Origin: Acidobacteriota bacterium
GTDB taxonomy: Bacteria; Acidobacteriota; Holophagae; Acanthopleuribacterales; Acanthopleuribacteraceae
Length of the DNA stretch: 64,000 nt
Reading direction: 5' to 3'
NCBI GenBank assembly: GCA_030066195.1
Contig: JASJCB010000053.1
Location: forward strand, 1 to 64,000
Shown: positions 1 to 8,088 of the stretch, piece after piece
How positions within the stretch are numbered: position 1 is the first letter of the stretch
How the letters are laid out: each line of letters starts with the position of its first letter
The notes under the pieces: generated by a model
Told to the model about the DNA's origin: nothing
What the model saw: the letters and a program-made list of their open reading frames with translations, nothing else
Database searches by the model: none
Translations under genes and position numbers: made by a program

Positions 1-639
1 GACTTGTTCCTCGAACCTATCTGTCCGGGCGCGAACAGACCCGGGCCGTGCCGGTAAGCGAGCTTTTTCAGAACTCGATTGCCTTTGGTTCCTTCTAGAC
101 GCAATCCATGCCCGGGCCTGTTCACGCTACATGATGACCTTCTCTGCCTTTAGTTCCGGAAAAAATGTTTTGTCAATGCGGTGTCTTGTACTTGTTCCTG
201 GTTCAAAAATCGAAAACATCGTCGGTCATGTACTCAATTTTGAAAATGAAATTACCTTCATCGCTCGTTATGAAACTGACCTCTATTCAGCAAATAGCTT
301 TATGCAGGAGCATGTACTTTCCCATGATTTTGAAAACAGCTTTCTACGCGGTTATAACCTCGTCTCTATTTTCAAAACCAGGTTGCCGGGCCGGAATGAT
401 TCAGTAATTGCCGGCGAATTCTTCCTCGATGCGTGTTCTCAGAGACATTTGTCACGCTGGAGAACGAGTTGCAAACATTTGCAAGTATACATTTTATTCG
501 GATGGGTCTCTTTTTCACCGTGCCGATGCACTTATGTGTGAGATTAATTCGATTGACATTGGCATCAATCATGCTAAATATGCAGTTGCTCTTGCCTGTG
601 CACCGTTTTCAAGGCAGATTTTGCCCGAGGAGGCTCCCT
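1..639. other. Intergenic region with a long inverted repeat
   Basis: No convincing gene lies here. The open frames have A+T-rich, irregular codon use unlike the neighbouring genes and no ribosome binding sites. Bases 29-46 and 110-127 form an 18-base inverted repeat (16 of 18 positions pair) separated by 63 bases. The stretch from about 130 to 600 is distinctly A+T-richer than the rest of the window and may carry promoters for the gene that begins at 640. Confidence 0.5.
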
Positions 640-1524
640 GTGCCACGTATCATGTATTTGCAGAGTGATCGGAATCGATCTGTCTTCATTGCCAATGCCG
701 CCCTGGCCGGGCGGAACGATCTGGATGCGGGGAAGGGTTATATCCCGCCGGCGGTTGCCGATCAGTTGGCCGGTGTCCGGCAGGACTTCAAGTCCGCGCT
801 TAGGGTTTACTATGACGCCCGGGCCGATCTGGCCGGGATTGTGGAGACGCACGCCAAGGCGATCGATACCTTGCGCGCCTGCGTGCGTCACTTGTGGAAG
901 GACCTGCGCTTTCAATATCGAATGGGACGCATCGGTTTGGAAACACTGGCATTGATGGAACTCCCGATCAAAGGCATGCCCGGCTTCACGCGCTACGACG
1001 ACTGGCTCATGGCCGCGGCGCGCATGGCACATCACCTGGGCAACCAGAGCGCCAGGCACCCACAACTGGTCACCAGTCCTTCCCTGGCTCAATTGACGGA
1101 ATACCTTGCCGACGCGGAGGATGCGGCCCAACGGCTCAGTCAGACCAAAGCCCGGGTGATGGATGCCCGCGACGACCTACAAGTGCAAAGAGACGAGGTG
1201 GATCGCTTACACGGCTACCTGGCCAAGTTACTGCGCGCCGCTATGCACGGGACGCCCAATCCCGCCCTGCGCGACGAGATGCGGCGCTACGGCTATAGAT
1301 TCCGACCCACCAAGACCGAAGCGACGCCGCAGCCGGCGCAAGTCGAACAACCCGAGGAGACGGCCGTCGATGTCGAACCGGCGCTGACGGAGGAGATAGA
1401 CCGACCTCAGATATGGAGTAAACCGCGACCGATCGGCCCCGGCGGCGTTCGAAGCCATCATGACGCGACGCGGTTCATTGAACCCGTGTCTCAATCGCCG
1501 CCCCCAGGGGCCGGCTGTCTATAA
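640..1524 (+). CDS. Hypothetical protein, coiled-coil rich
   Basis: I do not recognise this family. The product is 294 residues. A GTG start at 640 is chosen because a perfect GAGGAGG lies at 627-633, six bases upstream; the frame stays open further upstream, but in A+T-rich sequence with poor codon use. The protein has no signal peptide or membrane segment. The middle (roughly residues 100-215) is rich in Ala, Leu, Arg and Asp with a heptad-like pattern, suggesting helical or coiled-coil structure. The C-terminal 80 residues are Pro/Glu rich and probably disordered. It ends 15 bases before the convergent anti-sigma-like gene. Function unknown. Confidence 0.7.
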   Translation: MPRIMYLQSDRNRSVFIANAALAGRNDLDAGKGYIPPAVADQLAGVRQDFKSALRVYYDARADLAGIVETHAKAIDTLRACVRHLWKDLRFQYRMGRIGLETLALMELPIKGMPGFTRYDDWLMAAARMAHHLGNQSARHPQLVTSPSLAQLTEYLADAEDAAQRLSQTKARVMDARDDLQVQRDEVDRLHGYLAKLLRAAMHGTPNPALRDEMRRYGYRFRPTKTEATPQPAQVEQPEETAVDVEPALTEEIDRPQIWSKPRPIGPGGVRSHHDATRFIEPVSQSPPPGAGCL

Positions 1525-1539
1525 CACCTACCTTATTTA

Positions 1540-2082
1540 TCAGGCAAACCGCAGCAACTTGACCAGCAGGTCGATGAGATGAGGATCGGTTTCGCGATCG
1601 ATCAGGTTATCTACGATCTCCTCATTGAAGCGGTATTCGTCGGCGTGATCCAGTAGATATTCCGCGTAGAAGAAACGAAACTCGGGGCGTGGATCGTTCT
1701 GCAGTCCCTCTGCCGCCAGATCCACGCCTTCTACCGGGGACAGGGTCAAGCACAGCACCATGACGGCATTGTGACCGTCCAGGCCGTCCGCCTCTCGCAG
1801 CCGTTCGGCAATTGCGGGCGCCTGTGCCCCGTTGGCCTGTACCCACTGCTCCAGCGATTCCAGATCCTCATGAGGCAAAGAGACAGGATCGGGCCGCAGG
1901 AACAGCCCGGCAAGTAAAACGGCGGCAGCGGCAAGGGTGGTCCAAATCCATGTCCGTGAGGGTAACTGTCGGGGTTCGGCTCGTGATAGTCTGGCGGCCA
2001 GGCCCTCACGCAAGGTTCCCATCTCGGCTTCACCGACCTCGATATGGCGGTACAGGTCTTTCAGCTTGGGTTCGGTTGCCAT
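1540..2082 (-). CDS. Putative membrane-bound anti-sigma factor
   Basis: The product is 180 residues, starting at an ATG five bases after a GAGGTG motif. It has a short cytosolic N-terminus (1-43), one transmembrane segment (about 44-62) and a soluble C-terminal domain rich in acidic and Leu residues. This topology, and its position directly after an ECF sigma gene whose end it overlaps by 22 bases, suggest an anti-sigma factor that tethers the sigma factor to the membrane. No zinc-binding HxxxCxxC anti-sigma motif is visible, so the assignment rests on context and topology. The C-terminal part could instead be a helical-repeat sensor domain. Confidence 0.6.
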   Translation of the reverse strand: MATEPKLKDLYRHIEVGEAEMGTLREGLAARLSRAEPRQLPSRTWIWTTLAAAAVLLAGLFLRPDPVSLPHEDLESLEQWVQANGAQAPAIAERLREADGLDGHNAVMVLCLTLSPVEGVDLAAEGLQNDPRPEFRFFYAEYLLDHADEYRFNEEIVDNLIDRETDPHLIDLLVKLLRFA

Positions 2083-2585
2083 ATCAACACCTCGTGATCT
2101 TTGCGAATTTTTTTGCGTGCCCGGTCCAAATGACTTTTGACGGTGCCCGGGCTGCATCCCATCATTTCGGCAATCTCGCTTACGGCCCAACCCTCGACAT
2201 AGGATAAATGGAAACAGATACGGCGCGGTCCGTCAAGCCTGTTCATGGCTCGGTGTACCGCGGCCAGTTTTTCGCGACGCTCCCAATCGATCTCCGGCCC
2301 CGGTGAATCCTCAGCGGGCTCCACGATCGGCTTTTTACGCATATAGTCGATGCAGCGGTTCAAAGCCAGGCGGTAAAGCCAGGTCTGAAAAGGGGCATCG
2401 CCGCGATAAGACCGGATGGACTGGAAGCAGTGCAGGAAGATGTCCTGGTACAAGTCCTCCCGATCGTAAAGGTCTCCGGTGAAACGGCAAACGACCGACA
2501 TCAATTGCCGGTCGCAGCGCTTCAACAAGGCCAGGAAGGCGTGGTGATCACCCTCCCTGGCTTTTTTCACCAAAAGATCGTTCAT
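2061..2585 (-). CDS. RNA polymerase sigma factor, ECF (sigma-70 family)
   Basis: The 174-residue length is typical of ECF sigma factors. Region 2 (about residues 20-85) contains the DREDLYQDIFLHCF core and the DNA-melting segment ending FQTWLYRLALNRCIDY. Region 4 (about 110-163) has a clear helix-turn-helix, VSEIAEMMGCSPGTVKSHLDRAR. The gene starts immediately after the stop codon of the ETHKG-repeat protein (TAA directly followed by ATG) and overlaps the next gene, so the three are translationally coupled. It probably responds to an envelope signal relayed by the neighbouring membrane protein and may control its own operon. Confidence 0.93.
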   Translation of the reverse strand: MNDLLVKKAREGDHHAFLALLKRCDRQLMSVVCRFTGDLYDREDLYQDIFLHCFQSIRSYRGDAPFQTWLYRLALNRCIDYMRKKPIVEPAEDSPGPEIDWERREKLAAVHRAMNRLDGPRRICFHLSYVEGWAVSEIAEMMGCSPGTVKSHLDRARKKIRKDHEVLIWQPNPS

Positions 2586-3365
2586 TTAATTGAACTCGAC
2601 ACGGATGTCTCCCTTGTGGGTTTCCAGGTCGATCCGGTTGCGACCGTTGCCCTCGGTGTGGCGCACGATCAGTTCACGGTCGTCCTTCTTGGCGCGGATG
2701 TCCAGGCCCTTGAAGTTGAAGTTACCCTTATGGCTGTCGCCGCGCAAGGTAAAGTCGCCGGCGTCGAAGATCTTCAGGGTGACGTCGCCCTTATGGGTTT
2801 CCACATTCACATCGTGCAGGTCTTGGATCTCCACTTTGACCTTGCCCTTGTGGGTTTCCAGGTCGAAGTTATTTCGCACCTGGCGAATGACGCCCTGCCC
2901 CTTGTGGGTTTCCATGCGGACAGTGCCCACCGGCGCGTCTACCTCGAAGCTGCTTTTGTGGGTTTCCAGATTCAGGTTGCTGTCGTCGGGAATGGTGATT
3001 TCCAGATCGACCATGGGCATTTCGAAACCGCGTTTGAACATTTGATTCCACGATTTCTGGAAGTCGCGGTCGTATTCCACTTCAAGACGAACCGACCGGC
3101 GCGACTGACTGAGATTGAAGTTCAGGGCGTTCAACAGTTCCTCCACCTGGTCCTGGGGAACATTTGCTGAATCCGAGAAATAGACGCGCGCCTGCATGGA
3201 AATTTCATTGTCGGCGCCGATGGTGATGTTGATATTGCCCTTGTGGGAATCCAGCGAAAACGAAACGCCGGCATCAACGGGAACAACCTTGGACCACTCA
3301 CGCTCCTCGGCGGCGGTCAGGGAAAAACAGGTAAGCAGTAGCAGCAAGCTGGCAGTAACTCTCAT
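2586..3365 (-). CDS. Exported ETHKG-repeat protein (DUF4097/adhesin-like)
   Basis: The product is 259 residues with an N-terminal signal peptide (about 1-19). The start is chosen after GGAG with good spacing; the longer open frame has no ribosome binding site. From residue 39 onward the motif [E/D][T/S]HK, usually followed by Gly, recurs seven times (about 39, 134, 152, 170, 189, 210 and 248), each in alternating beta-strand-like sequence. This resembles the DUF4097 putative-adhesin fold, a right-handed beta-helix-like array. It is the first gene of an operon with an ECF sigma factor and a probable anti-sigma factor, so it may be the target or envelope-side partner of that switch. The repeated His-Lys pairs would stack on one face of a beta-solenoid; ligand unknown. 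Confidence 0.75.
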   Translation of the reverse strand: MRVTASLLLLLTCFSLTAAEEREWSKVVPVDAGVSFSLDSHKGNINITIGADNEISMQARVYFSDSANVPQDQVEELLNALNFNLSQSRRSVRLEVEYDRDFQKSWNQMFKRGFEMPMVDLEITIPDDSNLNLETHKSSFEVDAPVGTVRMETHKGQGVIRQVRNNFDLETHKGKVKVEIQDLHDVNVETHKGDVTLKIFDAGDFTLRGDSHKGNFNFKGLDIRAKKDDRELIVRHTEGNGRNRIDLETHKGDIRVEFN

Positions 3366-3681
3366 GATGACTCCTTGATGTTTCAACGACCCTCTCACAT
3401 CATGTTGGTAGGGAAAGGCCGGCAAATGGGTTACGCTTTTTTTATTTTCTTGAAGTCTTGACCTCTCATTGCGGAATTGGAACCGGATCCTACCGGATCG
3501 CCCGGGATCTTCAAAGCACACAACCCAAGATCCTTACGCCCAATCTTTCAACCCCGGAGCGTAGTCGACATCAGTGTCTTGAACAAAAATCTGAAAGCAT
3601 TTCATAATTTTTGAAACGTTTTCAGATTTTAGGATGTATACTCAAGAAAAGGCCTCGGGCCTTACTCTTTTGGAGGCTGTT
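3366..3681. other. Divergent regulatory region
   Basis: This 316-base gap separates the minus-strand sigma operon from the plus-strand DUF4336-tetR pair. It holds a 35-bp palindrome (listed separately) and A+T-rich sequence around 3430-3455 and 3580-3630. A possible sigma-70 promoter for the rightward genes is TTGAAC (3579-3584) and CATAAT (3603-3608) with 18 bases between; the -10 lies inside the palindrome. Confidence 0.45.
3591..3625. promoter_or_regulatory. 35-bp palindrome, likely TetR operator
   Basis: The sequence begins CTGAAAGCATTTCA and ends TGAAACGTTTTCAG. Most positions of the two half-sites pair, around a centre near 3608. It lies 57 bases upstream of a two-gene unit whose second gene encodes a TetR-family regulator and overlaps a plausible -10 element, as expected for an autoregulatory operator. 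Confidence 0.6.
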
Positions 3682-4347
3682 ATGCTTCAGCAATTACACC
3701 CCGATGTCTACACCATTGCCGTTCCCCACCGCATGCTCTTCTTTCATTTCGGCGCCCGCATGACCGTTGTGCGCCTGGAGGGCGGCAAGCTCCTGCTGCA
3801 TTCTCCCGTCCCCCTGGACGGTCCACTGCAAGACGAATTGAGTCAACTCGGCACGGTCGCCTACATCGTTGCCCCCAACGCCTTCCACCACCTCCACATC
3901 GGCCCTTACCCGGCCGCCTTCCCGGATGCGGCGCTCTACGGCCCGAAAGCACTGGCCGAGAAACGCCCGGACCTGAACTTTACGGGTTTCTTCGAGGACG
4001 CCGAGCGCTTCCCCTGGAGCGATGAGATCGACCAGGAGTCGGTACAGGGCGCGCCCAACCTCTCCGAGACCGTCTTTCTACACAAGAAGAGCGGCACCCT
4101 GATCGTGTGCGACCTCATATTCAATATTCACCACACGCCGGGGCTGATCACGCGCTTCTACTTGTGGTTTTTCGGTATTTACAAGAAACCGGGCGTCTCC
4201 AAGTTGATCAAGCTGTTGACCGAAGAGAAGGGCGACTTTACGCAAAGCATCAAGCGCATCAAGCAATGGCATTTCGAACGCATTGTGCCGGCCCACGGAG
4301 AGGTGATTGAAACCAAGGCCAAACAGGCACTGGAGGACTGTTACTAG
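3682..4347 (+). CDS. DUF4336 domain protein (metallo-beta-lactamase-like fold)
   Basis: The product is 221 residues, starting at an ATG five bases after GGAGG. The sequence follows the DUF4336 pattern: an N-terminal MLQQLHPDVYTI strand, a core LLLHSPVPLD...YIVAPNAFHHLHIG, and a C-terminal IVPAHGEVIET motif reminiscent of the metallo-beta-lactamase fold. The full HxHxDH zinc motif is absent, so catalysis is uncertain. Its stop codon overlaps the GTG start of the tetR gene by one base, so the two are co-expressed, and the regulator probably controls this gene in response to a small molecule. The substrate is not predictable from sequence. Confidence 0.8.
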   Translation: MLQQLHPDVYTIAVPHRMLFFHFGARMTVVRLEGGKLLLHSPVPLDGPLQDELSQLGTVAYIVAPNAFHHLHIGPYPAAFPDAALYGPKALAEKRPDLNFTGFFEDAERFPWSDEIDQESVQGAPNLSETVFLHKKSGTLIVCDLIFNIHHTPGLITRFYLWFFGIYKKPGVSKLIKLLTEEKGDFTQSIKRIKQWHFERIVPAHGEVIETKAKQALEDCY

Positions 4348-5003
4348 TGACCATCCACGATGAAGGCAGTGAATCTCGGCGGTTGGCGCGCAAAGCACGT
4401 CGTCGTAAGGGCCGCCGTGAGCATATCTTGGAAGCCGCCCTGGAGTTGTTGGAGACCGAGGGCGTGGAAAGCCTGACGGTGACGGCGGTAGCCGATGCCG
4501 CCGACGTGAGCACCCCCGCCCTTTACTATTACTTCAAGAGCAAAGAGGCCATCATCGACGCGCTGGCCGTGATGTTGATCGAAGAGGATGTGGCCGCTCA
4601 GATGGAAGCCCTGGAAGCCGCGGATGACGCCGTGGAATCGCTGGTGGGCATTCTGAACGCCCGTTTGCGGCACTACGCCGACAGCCTGGACCGGTTCCAG
4701 TTGATCTTCCAAAGCATCGGCGCCCGCACGGTGAGCAAGGACGTGCTGGAGAACCATCTCTACCCGCTCAGCGCCCGGGTGAATGTAATCTTGGAAGAGC
4801 GCCTGACCCAAGCCCGGGACGCGGGTCTGATCCACCCCGACATTCAGCCCCGCAAGCTGGCCAACCTGGCTTTTTGCCTGGCGCAGGGCATTCTGCAACT
4901 CACAGCGGGCATGGCGCGGGCGGGCGGTAAGATGCGCTTCAACCTGGACGACTTCGCCGAGGAAGCCGCCGCTACCCTACGCCGAGCCTGCCGCCCCGAC
5001 TAA
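4347..5003 (+). CDS. TetR/AcrR family transcriptional regulator
   Basis: The product is 218 residues with a GTG start sharing one base with the upstream stop codon. The basic N-terminus (1-25) leads into a classic TetR helix-turn-helix, SLTVTAVADAADVSTPALYY followed by YFKSKEAI (about residues 46-73). The remaining 140 residues form the variable all-helical ligand-binding and dimerisation domain; the ligand is unknown. The palindrome at 3591-3625 is the obvious candidate operator, giving negative autoregulation of the DUF4336-tetR pair. Confidence 0.92.
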   Translation: MTIHDEGSESRRLARKARRRKGRREHILEAALELLETEGVESLTVTAVADAADVSTPALYYYFKSKEAIIDALAVMLIEEDVAAQMEALEAADDAVESLVGILNARLRHYADSLDRFQLIFQSIGARTVSKDVLENHLYPLSARVNVILEERLTQARDAGLIHPDIQPRKLANLAFCLAQGILQLTAGMARAGGKMRFNLDDFAEEAAATLRRACRPD

Positions 5004-5053
5004 CTTGCCGAGGATACCGCCGGCTCCTTGAAGCCGGCCCGGAGCCTGGGTTT

Positions 5054-6136
5054 TCAGGGATTGCTGACCGGCTCTTTTGCTCGTTCGGGAATGTTGAGGA
5101 CCTTGCGCAGGAAGTTGGAGCGCTTCTCCACGTTCACGTTGGGATCGTCCATGGCCAGGTAGGTTTCGGCCAACTTGCGCGCCTCTTCCTTCTTGGCTTG
5201 GGTGGCCCAGGCGGCGGCCAGAAAAGCCAGCGAGGGGTTTTTGGTCTTTTCCGCCAACTCGACCAATTCCTCGTAGGCCGCCATATCCTTGCGGTCCATG
5301 GCTTCGCGATATTCCAGGTAACGCGGCTCCAGGCGCAGGGGATGTTCGTACTTCAGGGCCTCGATGTATTCCTTACGGTTGGTTTTGAACAGATGGATGA
5401 TGTTCTTGGTCACCGCGTCGGCGTCGATGGACTTCAACCAGTTCAGATAGGACGGCTCTTTGCGATTGACATCGGTCAGGGCCCAGCCGCGGTACTTGCC
5501 GCGGGAGAAGCTGGGCTCGCATTGGTTGGTGGTCCATACCAGCCAGGTGCTGGCGCCGATGGGAATGCGGTCCGGTTCGGCGAACAGGGACAGTTCTTCC
5601 AACTCGGTGGGTAGATCGGGATGCTTCTCGAACATGCCCAGGAAACCCTTGCGCGTGGCGATGCAGTCATAGACCGCATCGTGCGCCTCGGCCGCGTCCA
5701 TGGGTTCGCCGGTGTAGTGCTCGTAGAACCAGGCCAGCGAGCGGGGATTCATCTTCTGGTTCAACTCGAACATATCCAATACGGGGAGTGCCGGGAAGGT
5801 GCGGCCGACGGCCTCTACCTCGCGACGCAGGACGGGGATGTCGAACTTGCGTACGTTGAAACCGGAGAGCACCGAGTCGGTGATGAACTCCAACACGTCG
5901 TCCACAATGTCGGCGAAGAAGGGTTTGTCGGCTACCTGGTCGTCGGTAATACGATGAATGGCGGTAGTCTCCGGCGGGATGGGGATGCCGGGATTGACCA
6001 GGGAAGTGTAAATTCGTTCGCCGCGGGTCATCGCGATTTGAACGATCTTGCAATCTGCCTCGAGACCGGTTGTTTCCAGGTCGAAGATCACCAATTTATC
6101 CAAGTCTACAGGAGCCATAAGATAATGTTGTCCCAT
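5054..6136 (-). CDS. DEDDh 3'-5' exonuclease (DnaQ/ExoI-like)
   Basis: The product is 360 residues, or 354 if the second ATG (6118) is used; neither has a strong ribosome binding site. The exonuclease domain occupies about residues 12-190: FDLETTG (Exo I, Asp and Glu ligands), NVRKFDIPVL (Exo II Asp) and AEAHDAVYDC (Exo III His and Asp), which makes it DEDDh type. After this, GKYRGWALTDV...YLNWL resembles the DUF3820 module found behind some DnaQ-like domains, then a charged helical C-terminus follows. It is a stand-alone nuclease, not the polymerase III epsilon subunit, and probably acts in DNA repair or single-strand degradation. Confidence 0.85.
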   Translation of the reverse strand: MGQHYLMAPVDLDKLVIFDLETTGLEADCKIVQIAMTRGERIYTSLVNPGIPIPPETTAIHRITDDQVADKPFFADIVDDVLEFITDSVLSGFNVRKFDIPVLRREVEAVGRTFPALPVLDMFELNQKMNPRSLAWFYEHYTGEPMDAAEAHDAVYDCIATRKGFLGMFEKHPDLPTELEELSLFAEPDRIPIGASTWLVWTTNQCEPSFSRGKYRGWALTDVNRKEPSYLNWLKSIDADAVTKNIIHLFKTNRKEYIEALKYEHPLRLEPRYLEYREAMDRKDMAAYEELVELAEKTKNPSLAFLAAAWATQAKKEEARKLAETYLAMDDPNVNVEKRSNFLRKVLNIPERAKEPVSNP

Positions 6137-6305
6137 GTGAAAATTTCGAGATCTTAGTCAGGGTCCCGATTCAAGGCCAAGTTTACGACAGAATGCCGGT
6201 CGACCCAAGGAAAAACGAGGAACAATGCCGGTTTATCCCGCCTCTACGCGGGACCGTACCCAAGAACGATTGACATGCTGATCGAACACCGGACCTTGGT
6301 TGTGC

Positions 6306-7931
6306 TTATTTGATCTTGCGCAAGATCTGGTCTCTGCCGCCCTGGTGAAGTATCATGCCGATCACCTTGCCGTCCTGCTTTTGGAAACTGATTGCCGCCT
6401 GGATCCCCTTGACAAGAAAGCGTTCCCTGGATTGGGCAAGCAGGTCGAAACGGGGTTGGTTTGTGGCTTGCGCGTGCAGGGTCTTACTTTCCAGTGTGAC
6501 GCGGATTTTGAAATTGGGCGTCAGTTCGTACAAACCCCGATAGGTTTTCAAGACGACCGGGTCTACCTCCACGGAAACGATGGGCTCGGGTCCCGGCTCA
6601 TCGCCGCGCTTGGCGAAATCCTTGCGGCCGTCCAACCGGTGCACCGTCATGCCGATGATCTTGCCGTCTTTCCGGTTGAAACGCACATAGTCGGTAAGGC
6701 CCGGCCAGAAGAAATCGCCGTTGACGGCCGGGTGCAGCGCATACATATTGCCGCCGTCCCGTTGGGTGTACAGTTCGCCGTTCATCAGGCCGACGGCCCG
6801 CACACCGCCCGTATCGGGATGATACATGCCCACATAGCGCTCCAATTGGTCCGCACTCATCTCCTTCTTGACATGTTCGGGCAGTTCGGCGCCCATGGTG
6901 ACCGCCGCCAACTTTTGACCGAATACCGAGGAATCGGGCCGGCCGCCGTCCAGATTGGCCAGGACGACTACTAACAACTCTTTTTCGGGAATACGCATGA
7001 TGACCGTGTTGAAGCCGTTGATGCCGCCGTCGTGCATGTGACATTCCGCGCCTCTGAACTCTCGAACCACCCAGCCCAGGCCGTACATGGTATTGCTGCC
7101 GTCCGGCAACTTCCTGGCAGTGAACATATCCTCGATACTCTCCGGTTTGAGCAGTCCGGGCAGGTTCTCGCTCCATGTGGCCAGGTCCTCGACGGTGGAC
7201 AGGATGGAACCGGCGGCATAGGGTTGAGTCATGCTTACGTAGGCCGAGTTGACCCAGCGGCCTTCATTCCAGGAGTAGCCCCGCGCCCGATTGGGAACGA
7301 TCTGCTCCGTCCGGCCGTAATAGGAGCGTTTCATGCCCAGCTTTTTGAAAATGTGTTCTTCCACAAAGGCGTCGTAGGGTTGACCCGATACCTTCTCGAT
7401 AATGACACCCGCCAGGTAATAGGCGGAGTTGCTGTAGTTCCAGCGGGTGCCCGGCTTGAATTCCAGGGGTAATTTCGACCAGCGCGCCGTCATTTCCTCG
7501 AGCGTCTGGTCCATGCGCATGCGTTCGGGGTAGCTTGCCATATCGGTAAAGTTGGGGATGCCGGATGTGTGCGCCAACAGCATTTCCACGGTGATCTTCG
7601 ATCCCGGGTCCGGGTAATCCGGCAGGTAGGTGCGGATGTCCTCGTCCAACTTCACCTTGCCCTGTTCCACCAATAACAGCATGGCGGCGCCGGTAAACTG
7701 TTTGGTGATGGAGCCCACTCGGAAGACCGTGTCAGGGGTCAAAGGGATATTCCACTCCATATCGGCCAGACCGTAACCCTTGCGAATCAGGTCTGTGTCG
7801 CCTCGCTTGACCAGGACGGAAGCACCGGGGCCGTCGGCTGGAAACGCCTTCCGGCACATGGCGTCCAACGTTTGAATCAGTTGCGCGTCTGAAGGCGGTA
7901 ACAAGATAAAAACCAGTAGAGTCACAAGCAT
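6306..7931 (-). CDS. Serine hydrolase, class C beta-lactamase family, exported
   Basis: The product is 541 residues. The start (7931) follows GGAGGT and gives a short signal peptide ending near SDAQ. The beta-lactamase domain carries SITK (Ser74, Lys77; nucleophile and base), the YSN motif in WNYSNSAYYLAG, and HDGG in place of KTG. The C-terminal 200 residues form one or two beta-rich domains of the kind seen in penicillin-binding-protein-like esterases and peptidases (DUF3471-type). It is probably a periplasmic peptidase or esterase rather than an antibiotic-resistance enzyme. It is divergent from ggt with 157 bases between. Confidence 0.88.
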   Translation of the reverse strand: MLVTLLVFILLPPSDAQLIQTLDAMCRKAFPADGPGASVLVKRGDTDLIRKGYGLADMEWNIPLTPDTVFRVGSITKQFTGAAMLLLVEQGKVKLDEDIRTYLPDYPDPGSKITVEMLLAHTSGIPNFTDMASYPERMRMDQTLEEMTARWSKLPLEFKPGTRWNYSNSAYYLAGVIIEKVSGQPYDAFVEEHIFKKLGMKRSYYGRTEQIVPNRARGYSWNEGRWVNSAYVSMTQPYAAGSILSTVEDLATWSENLPGLLKPESIEDMFTARKLPDGSNTMYGLGWVVREFRGAECHMHDGGINGFNTVIMRIPEKELLVVVLANLDGGRPDSSVFGQKLAAVTMGAELPEHVKKEMSADQLERYVGMYHPDTGGVRAVGLMNGELYTQRDGGNMYALHPAVNGDFFWPGLTDYVRFNRKDGKIIGMTVHRLDGRKDFAKRGDEPGPEPIVSVEVDPVVLKTYRGLYELTPNFKIRVTLESKTLHAQATNQPRFDLLAQSRERFLVKGIQAAISFQKQDGKVIGMILHQGGRDQILRKIK

Positions 7932-8088
7932 GATTACCTCCGCTTCGTTGGAACGAGATGCTGCCATTGTACCTCAATCAACGCACCTTGGCACCTTCGC
8001 CGGGCGACCGTTTATGGCAGAAAGTGATGTGCGTGGTTGCATCGATCAAACCGCCGAATACCGGTTTCCGCCCCGCGGAGGAGGACTC

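Noticed and set aside
131-541. 136-codon frame in the left intergenic region
   Set aside because: No ribosome binding site, irregular codon use and no recognisable domain; overlapping frames look equally open because of base composition.
5019-5038. Terminator between tetR and the exonuclease gene
   Set aside because: Only a 6-bp stem (GCCGGC) with no T-run on either strand.
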